Assembly (NCBI GenBank): GCA_021828085.1
Contig: JAKATE010000070.1
Coordinates: 1-9,519 of the forward strand
DNA length: 9,519 nt
Reading direction: 5' to 3'
From: Thermoplasmata archaeon
GTDB taxonomy: Archaea > Thermoplasmatota > Thermoplasmata > Lutacidiplasmatales > UBA184
Below the pieces are notes generated by a model that made no database searches, was not told the DNA's origin, and saw nothing but the letters and a program-made list of their open reading frames with translations. Position numbers and translations under genes: made by a program. This document shows positions 6,637 through 9,519 of this stretch, one piece after another (position 1 is the first letter of the stretch; the number at the start of each line of letters is the position of its first letter).

Positions 6637-7839
6637 CTACCCCACCCTGACCCGCGGGTCGAGATAGCCGTAGACGATGTCGACGATGACGTTGGCGATG
6701 ACGATGATGATGGTGAAGAGGACCGTGGAGGCGAAGATGGTCCCGAAGTCCACCGGCTGGAGGATGGCGTAGGTGAAGAGGCGACCGACCCCGTTGAGCT
6801 GGAAGAGGTCCTCGATGACGGCGAAGCCGCCGAGGAAGAAGGCGAAGGTGAGACCGAGGACGGTGACGGTGACGTTGAGGGAGTTGCGGCCCGCGTGGTA
6901 ACGGATGACGCGCCTCTCGGGGACGCCCTTGGACCGGGCGGTGCGGATGAAGTCGAGGTTCATCACTTCAAGCATGGAGTTGCGGACGAAGCGGAGGATG
7001 GTGGCGACGACCCCGTAGGCGATGACGACGGCGGGGAGGAGGAGCCGGAGGACGTGGTCGCCGGCGACCTCCCAGAGATAGCCGGCGGGGGCTCCCGGGG
7101 GCGGGCTGTGAGTGGCGGCGAAGATGAGCGCGTCGATGGTGGGGAAGCCGGTCGGACTGGTGGCCCCCACCCCGTTGAGGAAAGCCGGTGTGGTGCCGGC
7201 GGGATAGTAGGTGCCGAAGCAGTTGGTCCAGCTACCGGTGACCTGACCGTAGACCCCGCTGGTGCAGCCGAAGCCGCCGGAGTTGCCGAGCCCGAGGGCG
7301 AACATGACGGCGATGATGAGGACGGCGCCGAGGAGATATCCGGGGAGGGCGAAGCCGGAGAAGGAGAAGATCCGGGCACCTTGATCGATGGGACGGTTAC
7401 GGTAGACGGCAGCGTAGTTCCCCAGGGGGATGGCGAGGGCGAGGATCAGGATGAGGGAGAGGGCGGCGAGTTCGATGGTGTAGGGGAGCCAGGCCTGAAT
7501 GAGGGTGAGGACGGCGCAGGGGCTGGCGCAGGCGAGGACCCCGGGGATGTTGTGGGACATGTAGCTGACCGGGCTGACATAACCCCAATTGAGCGTGAAC
7601 GTGTTGTAGAGGTAGATGCCGTACTGGACGACGACGGGTTTGTTGAGACCGAAGGCCTCCTCGCAGTGGAGCTTGGCGATGGGGTTCTGGTCCCAGCCTC
7701 CCTTGGGGGTGGGGCAGTGGGCGGAGAGCTGGTTGTCGAGGGAGATGCCCTGGAAGATGAGGAAAGTGATCGTGACGACCCCGATCAGGACCGGGATCAT
7801 CAGCAACAGCCGCCGGGTGATGAAGACTCCAAAGCGCAT
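6637..7839 (-). CDS. dppB: Peptide ABC transporter permease, DppB/OppB-like
   Basis: First gene of the transporter operon; 400 residues, ATG 7839-7837. It pairs with the DppC-like protein to form the translocation path. The N-terminus is the classic family pattern (Arg-Arg-Leu-Leu-Leu then a hydrophobic helix 11-30). Further helices lie at ~120-141, 160-182, 263-285, 322-345 and 367-392. The cytoplasmic EAA loop is seen at ~295-320 (NLDFIRTARSKGVPERR). The protein ends with a Tyr-Leu-Asp-Pro-Arg-Val-Arg signature typical of DppB. It is ~60-90 residues longer than usual because the external loops ~31-118 and ~183-262 are extended. These loops carry cysteines 42, 59, 104, 108, 192 and 207. A Shine-Dalgarno-like GGGGAGGAG is ~15 nt upstream, farther than ideal, but no alternative in-frame start exists nearby. 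The stop TAG 6637-6639 is 9 bp before the next gene. Confidence 0.93.
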   Translation of the reverse strand: MRFGVFITRRLLLMIPVLIGVVTITFLIFQGISLDNQLSAHCPTPKGGWDQNPIAKLHCEEAFGLNKPVVVQYGIYLYNTFTLNWGYVSPVSYMSHNIPGVLACASPCAVLTLIQAWLPYTIELAALSLILILALAIPLGNYAAVYRNRPIDQGARIFSFSGFALPGYLLGAVLIIAVMFALGLGNSGGFGCTSGVYGQVTGSWTNCFGTYYPAGTTPAFLNGVGATSPTGFPTIDALIFAATHSPPPGAPAGYLWEVAGDHVLRLLLPAVVIAYGVVATILRFVRNSMLEVMNLDFIRTARSKGVPERRVIRYHAGRNSLNVTVTVLGLTFAFFLGGFAVIEDLFQLNGVGRLFTYAILQPVDFGTIFASTVLFTIIIVIANVIVDIVYGYLDPRVRVG

Positions 7840-7875
7840 GGTGCTCTGCGGTACTCCTCCCCGCGTCTTGGGTTG

Positions 7876-7922
7876 ACGTGCCGGACCAGCACGGGGTATT
7901 TATGTATTCATGGAAGGCACGT
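7876..7922. repeat. 7-bp inverted repeat flanking the TATA box (possible operator)
   Basis: ACGTGCC at 7876-7882 and its exact reverse complement GGCACGT at 7916-7922 are separated by 33 bp and bracket the TATA-like element at 7897-7906. The left arm lies at the expected transcription start, the right arm just upstream of the TATA/BRE region. Arm centres are 40 bp apart, close to four helical turns, so a dimeric or tetrameric repressor could contact both on one face. Its function is inferred from placement only. Confidence 0.35.
7897..7906 (-). promoter_or_regulatory. TATA-box-like promoter element of the transporter operon
   Basis: The minus strand reads TACATAAATA here, inside an otherwise very GC-rich gap; the flanking bases (TGAA upstream) add to an AT-rich island of ~14 bp. 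Archaeal transcription normally starts ~22-27 bp downstream of the TATA centre, which predicts a start near 7873-7880. That leaves a ~35-nt leader before the dppB-like ATG at 7839. This is the only such box seen between pth2 and the transporter. Confidence 0.6.
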
Positions 7923-8142
7923 GACTGCAGAGCGGCCGTCGCCCCTCGGGTGGCTCTCTTCCTCGAGATGGTCCCGCCCGGTCCCTTCACCGGGAATCCT
8001 TTCGGAGCGGGGGTGGCGAGCGTGGACCGGACCCGGTAGGTGCCCCCGCCCAGGTCCTGGTCGGCGCTCGCCTGGGGGCGGTCGCTTGGGCGGCCCAGCG
8101 CTGGCCCCTGCTGGAAGGCGCTGGGGACCCTCGGTCCTCGGC
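7911..8142. other. Intergenic region between pth2 and the transporter promoter
   Basis: About 230 bp with no credible gene. It holds a CACGTG hexamer at 7918-7923, a perfect 10-bp palindrome CCAGCGCTGG at 8095-8104, CCAGG/CCTGG around 8050-8060, and a weak 5-bp hairpin GGACC/GGTCC (8125-8137) soon after the pth2 stop. The hairpin lacks a T-rich tail, so it is not called as a terminator. A minus-strand frame starting with a GTG that overlaps the pth2 stop runs through this region, but its translation looks like chance GC-rich coding and it collides out of frame with dppB. Confidence 0.4.
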
Positions 8143-8499
8143 TCACGCGAGGGCCAGGCTCCCCGTCACCCGGTCCAAAAGCTCCTTCGGGCCGGGCCCA
8201 AGGCCCAGGACCGTGACGGTCCCTGGGGGGATCTCGGTCAACCCCGCATCCTCCACCAGGGCGGTGGGGATCCCCAGGCTCTCGGCCTTTCGCTTGAGGG
8301 AGGCGAGCTCCGCAAAGGTCTCCACGCGGAGGACCACCTTCCGCTGGCCCTGGTCGATCCAGTCGCGGTACTCCCTGCGCTTCCGTGCGCGCTCGCTGGA
8401 GACGAGCATCACCGCGGCGTGGGCGACCTGCGCCGCGAGCTTGCCGGGGGTCAGGGAGAGCTCTCCCCGCACCACCAGGACCATCTTCTGCTCGGCCAT
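8143..8499 (-). CDS. pth2: Peptidyl-tRNA hydrolase, archaeal/eukaryotic type (Pth2)
   Basis: A 118-residue cytosolic enzyme that hydrolyses the ester bond of peptidyl-tRNAs released from stalled ribosomes, recycling tRNA. The length is normal for the family. Family hallmarks are in order: Lys5-Met-Val with Val-Val-Arg (to Arg11), the GKLAAQVAHAA helix (19-29, with Lys20, Gln24 and His27), a GQRKVVLRV strand (51-59), LVEDAG with Asp84, and the TEIPPGTVTVLGLGP stretch (88-102). In the first loop the common Asp of the Asp-Leu pair is Glu (RGEL); this is conservative. The ATG at 8499-8497 follows the upstream gene's TGA by 2 bp, so the two are surely cotranscribed and probably translationally coupled. 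The family call is secure; Pth2 is also strong evidence for an archaeal source. Confidence 0.96.
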   Translation of the reverse strand: MAEQKMVLVVRGELSLTPGKLAAQVAHAAVMLVSSERARKRREYRDWIDQGQRKVVLRVETFAELASLKRKAESLGIPTALVEDAGLTEIPPGTVTVLGLGPGPKELLDRVTGSLALA

Positions 8500-8501
8500 C
8501 C

Positions 8502-9032
8502 TCAGCCTCTCATCCCCTCGCGGAGCTTGCGTTCGGCGTCCCGTTCCTCGGCCTTAAGCCTGGCGAGCTCCTCCCGCAGGACCCGGGTGCGCTCCGGGTC
8601 CCGCTCCGAGCGGAGCCGGTGCTCGAGGTCCCTGCGCTGCCGCTCCCGCTCCTCGAAGGGGGCGAGCCGCTCCTCCATGCTCGGGGCCTGGGAGGCACCG
8701 GTGCGCATAGCCGGACCCCTCCGCGACCAGGCGCCCCGGAGCCCCCCAACGACCCCCCCCGCGAGAGCGACGACCGCCAGGGCCTCCTCGAGCAGCGGGT
8801 CCCCCGGGCCGGCCTGGAAGGTCCCCGGTCCGTTCCCGAGGCCGAAACCAATGAGGACGGTGAAGGCTACGCTCAGCAAGAAGCCCGCGACCACGCTCTC
8901 CACGACGTGCTCGGTTCCGGCCGAGCCGGAGAGCCGCTTCTCCGGCCAGAGGGCCCGGTACCAGAGGAAACCCGGGACGAAGAAGAAGAGCGCGATCGCC
9001 GCCAGGGAGAAGGCGACAGAAGCCCCGGCCAC
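8502..9032 (-). CDS. Three-helix membrane protein with C-terminal coiled coil, possibly DUF1616-like
   Basis: A 176-residue protein from GTG 9032-9030, preceded by GGAGGGAG, ending in TGA 8502-8504. Hydrophobic helices lie at ~6-28, 46-66 and 83-99. A Phe-Val-Pro-Gly-Phe motif (18-22) and the pattern 'Pro-Gly ... aromatic-Arg-Ala-Leu-Trp-Pro ... Glu-x-Val-x-x-Ser' resemble the start of archaeal DUF1616 membrane proteins, but this is from memory and not certain. After a basic turn (RGAWSRRG) the remainder, ~119-173, is a highly charged Glu/Arg heptad-like segment (EERLAPFEERERQRRDLEHR) that should form a coiled coil, probably cytoplasmic. It lies 22 bp after SRP54 and 2 bp before pth2, so it is part of that operon. 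A role in membrane protein insertion or ribosome docking is conceivable but unproven. Confidence 0.8.
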   Translation of the reverse strand: MAGASVAFSLAAIALFFFVPGFLWYRALWPEKRLSGSAGTEHVVESVVAGFLLSVAFTVLIGFGLGNGPGTFQAGPGDPLLEEALAVVALAGGVVGGLRGAWSRRGPAMRTGASQAPSMEERLAPFEERERQRRDLEHRLRSERDPERTRVLREELARLKAEERDAERKLREGMRG

Positions 9033-9054
9033 CGTGGCGTCTCCCTCCGATCCG

Positions 9055-9519
9055 CTAGCCTTTGGGGAGGGTGAGCTCCCCCGAAGCGAGCTGTCGCTCC
9101 ATCTGGCGGCGGAGCTTCCGGTTGGAGGCGATCCCGTGGGCCGCCTTGCGCGTCTGCTCGAAGTGCTTGAGCATGGCCCGCACCTCCTGGGGCTTGTGCC
9201 CGCTGCCGCGGGCGATCCGCTGGATCCGGTCGCCCTTGAGGATCGTCGGATCGAGCATCTCCGCCGGGGTCATGGAGTCCATAATCACCCGGAAGGAGCG
9301 CAGCCTCCCCTGGGTCTCCTCCAGCTGCTGCTCGTTGACCTTGGCGGCCCCCATCCCCGGCAGCAGGTTCAGCAGCTTGGAGAAGGGCCCCATCTTCCCC
9401 AGGGAGTCGAGCTGGACATAGAAGTCCTTGAGCGAGAAGCGCCCGCTCATCAGGTGCTCGGCCGCCTTCTCCGCCTCCTCCTTGTTCTCGAGGGTCTCGA
9501 AGCGCTCGAGGAGCTCGGA
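9055..9519 (-). CDS. srp54: Signal recognition particle 54-kDa GTPase, C-terminal M domain (truncated by window edge)
   Basis: The last 154 codons of a gene whose start lies beyond the right edge; the frame is open to base 9519 and ends with TAG 9055-9057. SRP54 binds signal sequences of nascent membrane and secreted proteins and SRP RNA, and delivers the ribosome to the FtsY receptor through its GTPase domain. The visible part starts at the end of the NG domain linker (LLERFETLENKEEAEKAAEH), followed by the FSLKDFYVQLDSLGKMGPF helix and the LLPGMG turn of the hydrophobic groove. Then comes the RNA-binding helix-turn-helix with the near-invariant RIARGSG. It ends in a short basic tail. The GTPase motifs are outside the window. 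It leads the cluster with the coiled-coil membrane protein and pth2. Confidence 0.95.
   Translation of the reverse strand, partial: SELLERFETLENKEEAEKAAEHLMSGRFSLKDFYVQLDSLGKMGPFSKLLNLLPGMGAAKVNEQQLEETQGRLRSFRVIMDSMTPAEMLDPTILKGDRIQRIARGSGHKPQEVRAMLKHFEQTRKAAHGIASNRKLRRQMERQLASGELTLPKG

Noticed and set aside
8125..8137. Small hairpin GGACC/GGTCC downstream of pth2 as terminator
   Set aside because: Only 5 bp with a 3-nt loop and no T-rich tail, so it is likely chance in GC-rich sequence.
7397..8146. Minus-strand frame starting with a GTG that overlaps the pth2 stop
   Set aside because: It overlaps dppB out of frame, has Pro/Arg/His-rich shadow composition and no recognisable motif.

Overview
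This 9.5-kb, GC-rich window looks like an archaeal chromosome, most plausibly a high-GC member of the Thermoplasmata/Thermoplasmatota; that lineage is an inference from overall protein character. The archaeal call rests on three points. A peptidyl-tRNA hydrolase of the Pth2 family sits beside an SRP54 gene. The only promoter-like element seen is an AT-rich TATA-type box, with no bacterial -35/-10 pair. The permeases carry large extracytoplasmic additions. All genes except the leftmost lie on the minus strand.

Left edge (2-307, plus strand): the last ~100 codons of a family-5 oligopeptide solute-binding protein, followed by a strong hairpin terminator. Next comes ~820 bp (308-1128) with no convincing gene. 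It contains several short perfect hairpins and may hold an unidentified structured RNA. It separates the binding protein from the convergent minus-strand cluster.

Middle (7839 down to 1129, minus strand): a compact five-gene Dpp/Opp-type peptide ABC transporter operon in the order DppB-like permease, DppC-like permease, DppD-like ATPase, DppF-like ATPase, and a small two-helix membrane protein of unknown function. Neighbouring genes are 9 to 15 bp apart or overlap. No binding protein lies in this operon, so the convergent one at the left edge is the obvious candidate partner. The transporter is unusual in several ways. The DppC-like permease has an extra N-terminal helix, extracytoplasmic domain and second helix. 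Both permeases have long cysteine-containing external loops. The DppD-like ATPase carries a ~220-residue insertion between its Q-loop and signature motif, and the DppF-like ATPase a ~50-residue insertion before its Q-loop plus a low-complexity tail. Neither ATPase reading frame has an ATG, GTG or TTG positioned to give a full-length protein. Each instead has a near-perfect Shine-Dalgarno 7-8 nt before a CTG (DppD) or ATT (DppF), each followed by Ser-(Thr/Ala)-Pro codons.

The operon promoter lies in the ~300-bp gap 7840-8142: a TATA-like box at 7897-7906 flanked by a 7-bp inverted repeat that could be an operator.

Right side (9519 down to 8143, minus strand): a tight housekeeping cluster of SRP54 (C-terminal part only), a three-helix membrane protein with a C-terminal coiled coil (possibly DUF1616-like), and Pth2. 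It connects protein targeting to the membrane with translation quality control.
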